A stretch of DNA of 64,000 nucleotides, from NCBI GenBank assembly GCA_022560025.1, contig JAFISE010000013.1, positions 248,001 through 312,000 on the forward strand. The letters are read 5' to 3'. A program made the translations under genes and the position numbers. Shown here piece by piece: positions 47,167-58,420 of the stretch. Source of the DNA: Stagonosporopsis chrysanthemi (taxonomy: Eukaryota > Ascomycota > Dothideomycetes > Pleosporales > Didymellaceae). Below the pieces are notes generated by a model. It saw only the letters and a list, made by a program, of their open reading frames with translations, ran no database searches and was not told the DNA's origin. Position 1 is the first letter of the stretch. The number at the start of each line of letters is the position of its first letter.

Positions 47167-48521
47167 ATGGACGACCTGCGCGAACAGATAGAGCTTCTTG
47201 AGAGCAGCGCGAACCTCTCAGCTAGTATCGGCGATGTGCAGAAGGCGATCGATATGCTCACAGCTGCTCGCGAGAAGATTGCGGCAGGTTTGTCTGCCTA
47301 CCGCGTAACCAGCAAGTACAGCTACTGACCGCCGTGATAGATCCCGCGAAGGCGCCGTTGACTCTTGCAAAGCTGCAGGAACCCTTTAAGAAGACGATGG
47401 ACTCGGCGCAGAAAGATTTGAAGCCTATATATTCCGGTCTGAATAAGTACGGCAAGGCACTGGACAAGGTAGAACATGCCTCTATTGGTTCTGTTCCAGG
47501 ACATTGCTAACAACCACTTCAGAAGTTCAAAGACAAACCCCTCCCAAGCGCCGAGAACGATGCATTATCTTCGCATCCATCCCTGATCAACCGAGCCATA
47601 GCGATGCACTTACTACGAGAGGGCCAGTTTGATGTAGCTTCTACCTTCGTCGAGGAAGCACACCGACACCCACCGCACCCAGAACCTACGCTGAACACGC
47701 CGAACCCGTCATCTCGAACCGACTCGTGGGAGCAGGACCTCGCAGAAGGAACATTCAACTCGGAAAATCTGCAGCGGCAGTTTGCAGAGATGTACCATAT
47801 ATTGCACGAGCTGCGCAACGAAAGGAATCTCGAGCCAGCTATACAATGGGCACGTGAGAGGAGTGACACTTTGGAGGCACGTGGCAGCAACCTTGAATTC
47901 GAGCTCTGTCGCCTCCAATTTGTTTGCTTGTTCGTACAGAACCAAAACGACTCTATGGACGACACGCCAGTCGGCCCATTACGTGCCTGGAATTACGCAC
48001 GGCAGGCCTTTGGCATATTCTCACAACGCTACGCGCGTGAGATCCAGCACCTTATGGGTGCCATGGCGTATTATGAAAATGTCGAAGACTCGCCGTATCA
48101 GCGCTACTTCTACAACGACTCCGCCTGGGAAGAAGTTGCGCACTCTTTCAACCGCGAGTTCTGCTCTCTGCTCGGGCTTAGCGCAGACTCACCACTGTTC
48201 ATCGCAGCCACAGCCGGCGCAATTGCGCTGCCTTACCTCCTGAAGATGCAGAGCATCATGAAGGAGCGACGCGCAGAATGGACAACGCAGAACGAACTCC
48301 CCGTTGAGATTCCACTGCCAAGCTCATACCACTTCCACTCCATCTTTGTCTGCCCAGTCAGCAAGGAGCAGACTACCGACGCCAACCCGCCCATGATGAT
48401 GCCTTGCGGCCATGTCATAGCCAGTGAGTCGCTCGACAAGCTGTCCAAGGGTGCGCGCTTCAAATGTCCGTATTGTCCAAACGAGAGCCACCCGCGGGAA
48501 GCAAAGAAAGTCGTCCTGTAG
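47167..48521 (+). CDS. GID/CTLH E3 ligase RING subunit Rmd5/Gid2
   Basis: RING subunit of the GID (CTLH) ubiquitin ligase, which in yeast degrades gluconeogenic enzymes such as fructose-1,6-bisphosphatase when glucose returns. Exons 47167-47287, 47341-47468 and 47523-48521, joined by 53- and 54-bp introns, give 415 aa, in line with yeast Rmd5 (421 aa). The N-terminal coiled coil is followed by a LisH-like block (INRAIAMHLLREGQFDVAST) and a CTLH segment, NLQRQFAEMYHILHELRNER. The CRA region follows with LEFELCRLQFVCLFV and ALPYLLKMQSIMK. The C-terminus holds the divergent RING: CPVSKEQTTDANPPMMMPCG, then HVIASESLDKLSKG and KCPYCP. Its partner subunit Gid9/Fyv10 is not in this window. Confidence 0.95.
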
Positions 48522-49318
48522 AACAGACATTAGGAGCAGAGTTCTGGGCCTTTAGGATGGGTCGTGGGTTGGCACCAAGTCTTGAGTCGCCAGAAGATAC
48601 TCGAGGCCCTGAAATGCGCTTTGCACAACATGGGCACGATACTGGTGTGGCAAGAAATAGATGGGGATATCGTCTTCTTGCACACCGGGGAGCAAAGACC
48701 AACGCTCCCAATCATGCATGACGTGGAGTACCGGCGTTTTGGATAAGAGGCGTTCTGCTCGTGGACGCTCGGTCCTTGTTGATGGATTCATGTACAGCTT
48801 TTGGGTGCAACGCTCTGCTCGGACTCGAGCAGGGTACATACACAACTCTATATCTTATGCTCACACCACTGTCTGCAACTACTTTGTTACCGATCCAGTC
48901 CACACACCATCATGCATACATAACCACATCCATCGTGAGCAGACCGGATACAGCCTTATCAGACATGCCCTAGTCATGGAGAGACTTTCCGAATACCAAA
49001 TAATGTGCTTCGAGAACAAATCATATTATATGGCGAGTCGTTAGATACGTCCTGCCTGCAAACACGCACAACTGCTGCCCCTCCCCGATCTCTCCCACAC
49101 CGGGGTACATATGGACGATGGCCTCGGACGAACAGCCCCCCACCCAGCATCTCCACCCAGCGCGCCCCGCCCATTGCCACCAGCCCCGTCCAATCCTTCA
49201 GGTGTCATCTCCTCGCCTCCACTGCCGCGTCTCTCTTTCCACTTCGCAAAATCTGCAATATAAACATCACTATTTGTCACATGACCATCAACAACAAGCG
49301 CAACCACTGGTTGCACTC

Positions 49319-49406
49319 CTCCGCTTGGTGTAGTTGGTTTATCACGTTCGACTGTAATAGCTTCATTGTTATCGAAAGGTCCCTAGTTCGATTCTGGGAG
49401 CGGAGA
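49319..49406 (+). tRNA. tRNA-Tyr (GTA anticodon) with a 13-nt intron
   Basis: The cloverleaf closes completely. The acceptor stem pairs 49319-49325 with 49399-49405 (CTCCGCT/AGCGGAG, seven pairs), giving the C1-G72 pair diagnostic of eukaryotic tRNA-Tyr. The D-arm is GTG/CAC at 49328-49330 and 49343-49345. The anticodon stem TTCGA/TCGAA is at 49347-49351 and 49372-49376. The anticodon GTA occupies 49354-49356. A 13-nt intron, 49358-49370, starts one base after the anticodon, the canonical position. The T-arm is at 49382-49398 with loop TTCGATT. The discriminator base is A. Eukaryotic tRNA-Tyr genes are normally intron-containing, which fits. Confidence 0.95.
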
Positions 49407-49414
49407 AAACCCTC

Positions 49415-49421
49415 TTTTTTT
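49415..49421 (+). terminator. RNA polymerase III terminator (T7)
   Basis: A run of seven T on the + strand begins nine bases after the discriminator base of the tRNA-Tyr gene, the expected place for a Pol III terminator. Confidence 0.85.
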
Positions 49422-49751
49422 GCTGTTCTGTCGGTCACGATCGAGAGAGGGCCTGCAGGTCTTGCTGTGGTTGGTGAGGGTCAGAGGTGTGGGGCGAACC
49501 TTTTTCGGCGTGGGCGGGGCGCGCTGCGCTGAGATGGGGAGGGCGTGTGCTGTGGGAGATGATGGGCGGAGTGCGTACATGGGGTAGCGAGGTGGGAGAG
49601 GCGGTGTGTGAAGTATCTTTGAATTGTGTTTTGGGGGTATCTATCTTTTCACTTTTGCATGGACTGTCTTGCGTCTTTTTGCTGCGAGAGTGGTCCTGGT
49701 GTGCTCTCGCTATTGTGGGTGGCTGTTTGAGACCACTTCCTGCTTCTGGAT

Positions 49752-51313
49752 TCACCCTCGTCGTCTCTTGGTGCCGTTCTGCACTGCTGTACCGTTGGCT
49801 CTGCGTTCGTCTCCGCTGACTGCGACTTCATCATCGTTCATCCATTCGCGCCCGGCGCCGGGGCTGCGGCGTCTGAATTGACCAGCGCCGATTGCAACCA
49901 CCTCGTCTTCGCTGTCGCTGTTCTCGATATCCAGAATGACGGGCATGAGGAATTCGTCTTCGCTATTCGCGGCGCCACTCTCGGCGATTGATCCCTTGAC
50001 TTCAACAGTCAGCACATCTACCTCCTCATCTTCTTGGTCGAGGCGGCGCTTGTGCAGCTCTTCGAGTGGCTGGATGTCGAACTCGTCCTCGCGCTCGATG
50101 TATTCAACGTTCTCTTCGACCTCGACAAAGTCGGGCGCCAGAGCCGACCAACGCTGGGGTTGCAGAATGGACCAGAGCCAGACTCGACCTGAGTCAACGC
50201 CAACTGCCGCTACAAACGGTCGCGAAGGATGCCATTCTACCACCGACAGCTCCTCTTTTGTGCCTTCCAGTATTTTGACCAGACTGCCTTGTCCTCGTTC
50301 CCATACGTAGATATGATGGTTCATCCATGTGGAAGCCGTGACGTATTCGCCGCTCGGACTGAAAGAGACGTGGTTCCAGGACAGCCTTTGCACCAGATCC
50401 TGAAACCTGTGCTCAACCTCTAGCTGGAGGGTGTCAAAATCGAGCTTGGGGTCGCTGAAGTCGGGCAGGTGCAGCGTGCGTACTATGCGGTCGCTTGCAT
50501 TGACGACAATGTCGCGTCCAGAGGGTGTCAGACGAATGTATACGATGATGTTGTTGGTCACCCGGTATGAGTATTTGACCTCGTGTGTGTCGGTGTCGAT
50601 GATGTTGATCCACCCTTTGTTTGTCCCTGCAATGACGTGCTTGCCAGAGGGCGTGAAGAGGGTCATTGTGGTGGTCTGCTTTGCGTCTTGCGCAGCCTGC
50701 TTCTCTGTTGCGTTGTCGCGCTCGATTTGGGACCGGCGGGGCGCGGAGGGAATCTGTTGCTTGATGGGGATCTGTTCGGTCGTGTCGACGAGGACCGGCT
50801 GGTCTTCGAAGAGGGCGGCGACAAACAGCATGTGGTTCTTGGGGTGCAGCTCGGCGATGAAGATGGCAGCCTCGAAGCGGACAGTGCGCACGCGGGAGCC
50901 ATCTTGCAGGTCCCAGAGCACGCACTTCCAGTCCTGGCCGGTGCTCAAGAGGTAGCGATCGTTGGTGGACCAGCTCAGAGACTGCACCTGGCGCGTGTGG
51001 CCGCGCAGCTTGCGGGCTACGCCATTGGTCTCGATGTCAAAGATGACGACAATGCCGTCGTGCTGCGTGGTGTCAGTGTCGCGCGGACCAAGCAGGGCAG
51101 GGCAAGGCAGGGCAGGGCAGGGCATGCATACTCGTCCGGAGGCGAGCAGGTCGCCGCGGTGGCTGAAGCGAATGGATGTTGAGTGGCCACTGCCTGCATG
51201 CTGTGAGCTGGGTGCGCCAGGGCGGCAGAGGCAGCGCACTCACGAAGGCGGCCGGTGATGACATCGGGGCAGTCCTGCGCGAGGACGAAGGGGTCAACCA
51301 GAGACAGGTTCAT
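49752..51313 (-). CDS. COMPASS subunit Swd1 (RbBP5 orthologue)
   Basis: WD40 protein of the Set1/COMPASS histone H3 lysine-4 methyltransferase complex. Three minus-strand exons: 51244-51313, 51132-51193 and 49752-51062, giving 480 aa. The start MNLSLVDPFVLAQDCPDVIT matches the family's opening. Splicing then yields HSTSIRFSHRGDLLASGR and DGIVVIFDIET. WD repeats follow, e.g. RGHTRQVQSLSWSTNDRYLL, DWKCVLWDLQDG, HVIAGTNKGWINIID, and VSFSPSGEYVTASTW. The RbBP5 hallmark between repeats and C-terminal tail is present: APDFVEVEENVEYIEREDEF. The tail is acidic with SDSEDE. The second intron (51063-51131) contains GGCAG-type repeats. The gene is divergent from rpb1, with 623 bp between start codons. 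Confidence 0.94.
51093..51125 (+). repeat. GGCAG tandem repeat inside a swd1 intron
   Basis: About six imperfect 5-bp GGCAG/GGCAA units lie within the 69-bp second intron of swd1, expanding an intron that otherwise would be about 40 bp. Copy number may vary. Confidence 0.8.
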
Positions 51314-51936
51314 CTTCAGGGCGGCGCGGGGTACAGGCAGGTACCGTGCTCAGCTGGCAGCATCTTCGAGGCCGGGGCAGCTGTCCATGCGCGCCGGTGC
51401 GAGAGAAAGCACGCGTTGTTGCGCTGCGTCTGCTTTGCTTTGTTGCGCTGCGACGCTGCGACACGCGCTAGCCTACTTTAGCGAGGCGGCGAGAGCGAGG
51501 CCTCGCTGAAGTAGGCAGCGCCCTTCTACTGCACGCCCACCCTCGCCCACCGCCATCCCCCCATCTCCCCGCGACCGTTCTGCCCTCCCAGAGCGCGTCT
51601 TCGACCTCCCTCAGCACGCCCGAGTTCATCGGCGAGCTCTCATCGCGCGCGCACGCCGCCCGTAGCAGGCGCGACCGCAGCGAGCCCCCAAACGAGTTCC
51701 CTCCGTCCCCGGGCGCTATTCTTCGACCACATCACTTTCCAGCGCACGCGGCGCATCAGCTCCACTTGCGAGCGCGGCCACCAGGCGCACCAGCTACTAC
51801 GGCACTTTTACGCACCCTCTAATACGCGGAAGCAGAGCCTGGCGTGGCACTCAGTAGACGCCATCACCGCCGCTAAGATCGATAAAACGACCTGCATTCA
51901 ACCGTTCCTCCAGATTCTCACTTCAATACCGCCAAT
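51314..51936. other. Shared divergent promoter of swd1 and rpb1
   Basis: A GC-rich 623-bp spacer between the divergent start codons. Its left part is rich in GCTGCG/GCGCTGCG runs and contains the inverted repeat at 51471-51516. Its middle is a C-rich pyrimidine tract around 51531-51590 (on the rpb1 sense strand). No TATA box is apparent. No gene is seen inside it. Confidence 0.65.
51471..51516 (+). repeat. 17-bp inverted repeat (hairpin) in the swd1/rpb1 spacer
   Basis: Left arm 51471-51487 and right arm 51500-51516 are reverse complements at 16 of 17 positions, with a 12-nt loop. In + strand RNA the single mismatch is a U-G wobble, so the stem would pair fully. Its core contains a perfect 14-bp palindrome, AGCGAGGCCTCGCT, at 51494-51507. 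It lies 158-203 bp upstream of the swd1 ATG and about 420-466 bp upstream of the rpb1 ATG. Confidence 0.9.
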
Positions 51937-54900
51937 ATGCCGCCCGGCGCGCCAGCAGTATCGAAATGTCCGCTCAGGACCATCAAGGAGATCCAGTTCG
52001 GACTGCTCTCTCCCGAGGAGATCAAGGGCATGAGCGTGGTGCACATCATCTACCCTGAGACCATGGACGAGGACAACAAGAAGCCGCGCGAGCAAGGCCT
52101 CAACGACCCTAAGCTCGGCACCATTGACCGCATGTACTCCTGCGCGACGTGCAAGGAGGACATCCAGGTCTGCCCTGGGCATTTTGGCCACATCGAGTTG
52201 GCCACTCCCGTCTTCCATGTCGGTAAGTGAAGTCTTTGCTGGGTGCGACTTCACTGTTGACTAACGTTTTCAGGTTTCGTGGTTAAGATCAAGAAGATTC
52301 TTGAGACGATATGCCACCAATGTGGCATGATCCTCGCTGATACCGTAAGTCTTCCTCGTGAAGACGGACTTTTCAGGCGTTTGAACTTCTTGAGCTGACT
52401 GCCAACGCTAGAACCACCCGGACTGGGATATGGCTATGAAGACCAAGGACGCAAAGCGGCGATTTGACAAGATCTGGCGCATGTCCCGGACACGGCGAAT
52501 CTGCGAACAGGACGTCAGCGATGATGACCCGAAGAAGCCCCGCCGTCCGCACGGCGGGTGTGGTCACGCTCAGCCCGACACCATTCGCAAAGAGGGTCTC
52601 AAGCTCACCGGCACATGGAAGCAGAAGAAGAAGGAAGCAGACGACGACGGTCAGGGTGACCGCAAAGAGGTCATCACCCCGCAGACTGCGCTTAACATCT
52701 TCAAGCATCTCAAAGACGATACCCTCCAGATGCTTGGTCTGAACAAGGACTACGCTCGTCCGGAGTGGATGATCCTTACTGTTCTGCCTGTCCCTCCCCC
52801 ACCAGTCCGCCCTAGTATTTCAGTTGACGGTACTGGGCAGGGTATGCGTGGTGAAGATGATTTGACGTACAAGTTGGGCGATATCATTCGCGCCAACAGC
52901 CGCGTCCTGCAGTGTATTCAGGACGGCTCACCGCAGCACGTCTTGACTGAGTTCGACACTCTGCTACAATACCATGTTGCAACTTACATGGACAACGACG
53001 CCAACGGTGTACCGCAAGCTATGCAGAAGTCCGGCCGTCCACTAAAGACCATTCGTGGTCGCCTAAAGGGCAAGGAGGGCCGTCTTCGTGGTAACTTGAT
53101 GGGTAAGCGTGTCGACTTCTCTGCGCGTACTGTCATTACCGGTGACCCCAACTTGTCGCTGGATCAGGTCGGTGTGCCACGCTCGATTGCTCGCACCCTC
53201 ACATACCCGGAGGTTGTTACCAAATTCAACATCAGCAAGCTCACTGCGCTCGTACGCAATGGGCCCAACCAGCACCCTGGTGCCAACTATGTAATCAAGT
53301 CGGATGGCGTACGTCTCGATCTCAAGCACAATAAAAACCTCGACGATCTTCGACTGCAATACGGTTGGAAGGTGGAACGCCACATCAACGACGATGATGT
53401 CATTATCTTCAATCGTCAGCCCTCTCTGCACAAGGAATCCATGATGGGTCACCGCGTCAAGGTTATGCCATACTCGACTTTCCGTCTCAACTTGTCGGTC
53501 ACATCGCCATACAACGCCGATTTCGATGGCGACGAGATGAATCTTCACGTACCTCAGAGCGACGAGACCCGGTCCGAGGTCCAGAATTTGTGTATGGTGC
53601 CGAGGCAGATTGTCTCTCCTCAGAAGAACTCGCCCTTGATGGGTATCGTGCAGGACACTCTATTGGGTGCTTACAAGATGACCCGCAAGGATTCGTTCTT
53701 GCCTATCGAACAAGTCATGAACATCATGATGTGGGTACCCGATTGGGATGGCATCGTTCCCGAGCCTGCAATCTTGAAGCCCCGTCCTCTCTGGACAGGA
53801 AAGCAGATTCTGAGTATGGCTATCGCTAAAGAGGTCAATATTGTCAAGCTTGATGAAGATTCCAAGCCCGGGCCATGGAACGACATCGCCGATAAGAGTT
53901 TGATGATCATGGGTGGACAGCTCATCTTTGGCCAGATCACTAAGAAGGTCGTCGGTGCCACGGCTGGTGGTGTTATCCACATCATTTTCAACGAGCTTGG
54001 GCCTTACGATGCCGTGGCGTTCTTCAACGCTTGTCAACGCGTTGTCTGTTACTGGCTGCTGCATCACGGCTTCAGTATGGGTGTGGGTGATGCCATTCCT
54101 GACCCTGCAACTTCCGAGAAGATTGCCGACTGCATTGCCAAGTCTAAGAAGGATGTCGAAGACATCATCTTGACAGCTACTCAGGACAAGCTCGAGCCGC
54201 TGCCGGGTATGACAATTCGTGGCACGTTCGAGTCAAAGGTCCAGAAGTTCCTGAACGAAGGCCGTGAGGGTGGTGGTACCGCTGCTCAGAACAGTCTGAA
54301 GCACTTCAATAACGTCGTCAACACGGTCATCTCCGGTTCCAAAGGTTCTACCGTCAACATCTCGCAGATGGTTTCCCTCGTCGGTCAGCAAGCTGTGGAA
54401 GGGCAGCGTATCCCGTTCGGATTCAAGTACCGGACACTGCCCCATTTTACCAAGGACGACTACTCACCAGAGTCTCGTGGTTTCGTTGAAAACTCGTACT
54501 TGCGCGGCCTTACACCCTCAGAGTTCTTCTTCCACGCCATGGCTGGTCGTGAAGGTCTGATTGATACTGCTGTCAAGACTGCTGAGACGGGTTACATCCA
54601 ACGTCGTCTCGTCAAGGCGCTGGAAGATGTCATGGTCAAGTATGACGGCACAGTCCGTAATTCTATGGGCGACATTGTGGAGTTCGTATACGGTGAGGAT
54701 GGTCTCGACGGTGCGCACATCGAGAAGCAGAAGCTTGACACCATCACGTCTTCAGAAGCGAAGTTCGAGAAGCAGTTCAAGCTTGACGTTGTCAGCACAG
54801 GAAAGCCTCCTGTTCCCACTAGCCAACTCGAGGTTGCAGCCCAGATTCAGGGTGATGTCGAGGTTCAACGATACCTCGACGAAGAGTTCGAGCAGATCAA

Positions 54901-57397
54901 GACTGATCGCGAGTTTCTTCGTGGCTTCATCGAAGACGACGATAGCCAGCAGTTCCAGCTTCCTCTCAACATTCAACGCATGATCGAGTCTGCCCAGACA
55001 CGCTTTGGTATTAAGCCGCAACAAGACCGCAGCAACCTCCATCCGATCGAGGCTATTACCAAGGTTCGCGAACTCTTGGATCGCCTCGTGGTCATTCGCG
55101 GTGACGATGAGATTTCCAGGGAAGCCCAAGCAAGTGCAACATATCTGTTCAAGTCGCATCTTCGATCTCGCCTTGCTTTCAAGCGTCTTGTTGTCGAGTA
55201 TCGCTTGAACAAGAAGGCTCTGGATTACATCCTAGGTGAGCTCGAGGAACGCTTCCTCAAAGCCGCTGTCGCTCCTGGTGAGATGGTCGGTGTGCTGGCA
55301 GCTCAGTCCATTGGCGAGCCCGCTACACAGATGACACTGAACACTTTCCATTTCGCTGGTGTGTCTTCTAAGAACGTCACACTCGGAGTGCCCCGACTCA
55401 AGGAAATCCTCAACATTGCGGCAAACATCAAAACACCGTCTATGCTTATCAGGCAGACAAACAAAGCTGGTGACCAGATGGCTGCTAAGCTTCTGCGATC
55501 CCGAGTCGAGCTCACCACTCTGCGCTCGCTTACGTATGCTGTGGAGCTCTACTACGATCCAACAATCAAGCAAACACTTATCGAGCAAGATGCGGACATT
55601 GTTGAGTCTTACTACATCTTTGATGAAGGCAGTGAAAACCTTGAGGCGCAGTCTAAGTGGCTCCTACGTATCGTTCTGGATCGTAAGAAGCTGCTCGACA
55701 GGGACATAACCATCTCTGAGGTGGCCAACACCATCAAGGAGGAGTTCAAGCCCAACCTGGCTGTCATCTTCAGTGACGAGAACTCAGATGAACCGGTCAT
55801 CCGTGTTCGATTCATCTGGGACTCTCACCTCGAGAAGAACGAAGAAGATGAAGACGAGCGTGACGAGCGATGGATGCGGAAGCTCGAGAAGCATCTTCTC
55901 GACGATGTTACCCTTCGTGGTGTTCGTGGTATCGAGCGTGCTTTCATTCGAGAGCTGAAGGTTGTTGCCGAGAACGATGATCGCTCCTTGACCCTTTCCA
56001 AGCAAGATCCTCGTTGCAACGAATGGGTTCTCGATACGACCGGTACCGCTTTAGCCGATGTTCTTGCCATTGAAGGAGTCAACTCCAGTAAGACATACTG
56101 CAACTCGTTCATCGAGATCCTCGGTGTGCTTGGCATCGAAGCAGCTCGTGCTGGTCTTCTCAAGGAATTGGGCATGGTGCTGTCCTTCGATGGCTCGTAC
56201 GTCAACCATCGTCACATGGCGCTTCTTGTCGACATCATGACGCAGCGCGGTCTCCTCATGGCTATCACCCGTCACGGTATCAACCGCAATGACACTGGTG
56301 CGCTCATGCGTTGCTCGTTCGAGGAGACTGTGGAGATTCTTCTTGAGGCAGCTGGCTTTGGTGAGCTTGATGACTGCCGTGGTGTATCTGAGAACATCAT
56401 GCTTGGTCAGCTGGCACCCATGGGTACTGGAGAGTTTGACATCGTCATGGACAACTCCATGCTGCTTACTATGGTGGAAGATAACTCGAGGGTTATGGGT
56501 GGCGCCGCAGCTGCTGGCAACTTCCTCGATAATGGAGCCGCTACACCGTACGACTTGGGATCTCCGACATACGAGGGCGGTATGGGCATGGGTGGCTATG
56601 ATGCCTCCTTCTCCCCGCTTGCTGCTGCAGGCAACGACAACGCAGGTGGTTGGAGCGAGTATCAGGGCCCCAACTTCGACAACAGTGGTTTCAGCCCCTT
56701 CCCAGCAGGCAGAAGCCCAGGCTACGCTCCAGTGTCGCCGGGCTTCTCAGGCGCCAGCCCAACGTCCCCTGGTTACTCACCAACTTCACCAGGCTACTCG
56801 CCTACTTCGCCAGGCATCAGCAGCCCGCGCTTCGGTGCCACATCTCCGGGCTATGCAGCCACGAGCCCGCAGTACTCGCCTACTTCGCCAAGCTACTCGC
56901 CAACCTCGCCTGCGTATGGCTCTCCTACTTCCCCGTCATACTCGCCTACATCTCCCAGCTACTCGCCGACATCGCCTTCTTACTCGCCCACGTCGCCAAG
57001 CTACAGCCCAACTTCGCCTGCGCATCGTGGCGCGACATCGCCACACTACAGCCCGACGTCACCCGCGTACAGCCCGACGTCGCCTGCCTACAGTCCTACA
57101 AGCCCACAATTCGGTGCGAACAATGACAGGCGCTCACCTGCTTCACCCACCTCGCCAGCATACAGCCCTGCTAGTCCGCAGTACTCTCCTACAAGCCCTA
57201 CCGGCAACGCAGCGTACTCGCCCACTTCGCCGAAGTTCTCTCCCACATCACCGGGTGCGGCACCATACTCGGCTTCTTCGCCAAAGTGGTCGCCGACTAG
57301 CCCGTCTTACTCACCTTCGTAAGTTTCACTGGTCATAGTTATAGACTCCCGTGCCTGCCAACAGTTGCTCATTTGTTTTAGATCCCCGAAGCAGTAG
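51937..57397 (+). CDS. RPB1: RNA polymerase II largest subunit RPB1
   Basis: Catalytic subunit of Pol II, transcribing all mRNA genes. Four exons, 51937-52222, 52274-52344, 52412-57318 and 57382-57397, total 5280 nt or 1759 aa, normal for fungi. The N-terminal zinc-binding clamp has [20 protein letters not shown] and CHQCGMIL. The metal-binding active-site motif [10 protein letters not shown] is intact, as are [19 protein letters not shown] and the bridge-helix region [20 protein letters not shown]. The trigger-loop region [20 protein letters not shown] follows. The C-terminal domain holds 13 YSPTSP units, four of them exact YSPTSPS, with irregular spacers. The final intron (57319-57381) adds SPKQ from a 16-nt exon; reading through it would stop at YSPS. 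The gene is divergent from swd1. Confidence 0.99.
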
Positions 57398-58420
57398 ACG
57401 ACTGTATTCGCCCGCAGACAAGAGAGTGAACATGTTCATGTAAGCTAAGGTTCTTGCCTTGCTCTGTACAAAAGTTATATTCGCTTCGCGGATGGCTGAC
57501 TTTTGGTGATCCAGCAGCCCAACAGACTGCCTCACCAGAAGTTCGCACCACCACATGGCTAGTCTTGTACGGCAGCCCCGATGCTCACGGCGTTCCTTTC
57601 GCTAGGCCCACGTCGACCCATCGATCCTGCTCTACCACTCTGACGCCGTTTTCCGTTTTAATGTCTTTGCACTTCTTTCGATTACAAAGAAACTGTACAA
57701 CATCAAGCTGTCGCTCGATGCACAGCACCCAAAAACTTTTTGCTTTCCGCGAAATCTGCATCCATACTACATCATCTGCTGGGAGTCTTGGGCTTTTGTT
57801 TAATCCCCTTCAACACATAGTTCGGGACTTTGAGCCTTCTTTGGCAACACTTGCAATGCGAGGCGTTGGGAGGTCGAGTCGACACTGACGAAGTGTCTTT
57901 TGTGCGTTGCTGTTTTCGTGTGGGGTAGATGTCGATGCCCGTCAAATTGCGCATGGGGCTTGTGATTGCTTAGATCGATCCAGGATTGAAGGAGAGAGGG
58001 AATCAGGGAGGGGTAAGGCCGCTTGCTCGAGGTGGACACACACAAGTACTACAAAATTGACATGTTCCGTCACCCTTCATTCCCAGCATCGCATGATCCT
58101 GGGAGTGCTATTTGCGCACCGGCAAAGGCTGCAATAAGGGCACGTGACTCACATATGCGGCAATTACGTTTCGGGCATGTGGCGTCAATACCGCTGCCCC
58201 TCTTGTTCAGCCTAATGTCCTTCCATTCCTGCAGCGCCTTCCGTGATTGAACAGTCTACTATTCAGAACAACGGTGCAATGACTCTCACCAAGCCTAAAA
58301 TTTACTGTTAGCATTTACCTATCACCCTATCCCTGCAATGCACTAGATGGAGATCCTACAGCAGATCAGTGTGTAACGGCCTGATTTCAGCCTCTCGTGA
58401 GCGACCGTGCTACCCCAAAG
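57398..58420. other. Intergenic, 1.0 kb
   Basis: Contains the rpb1 3' UTR and the upstream region of the HET gene. Short frames on both strands are not convincing. A CACGTG lies near 58141. A TTTCAG before 58391 could be a splice acceptor if the HET gene has an upstream exon. Confidence 0.5.

Larger units (their letters stand above)
48522..49751. other. Intergenic region holding tRNA-Tyr
   Basis: Contains the Gid2 3' UTR, the tRNA-Tyr gene at 49319-49406 and the 3' UTR of swd1. No other gene is supported. Confidence 0.6.

Noticed and set aside
56289..57338. 349-aa frame overlapping the RPB1 CTD
   Set aside because: It is an out-of-frame shadow of the repetitive YSPTSPS-coding region.
58397..58420. 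GTG start for the HET protein
   Set aside because: GTG is not a normal start in nuclear fungal genes; the next ATG at 58421 is used.
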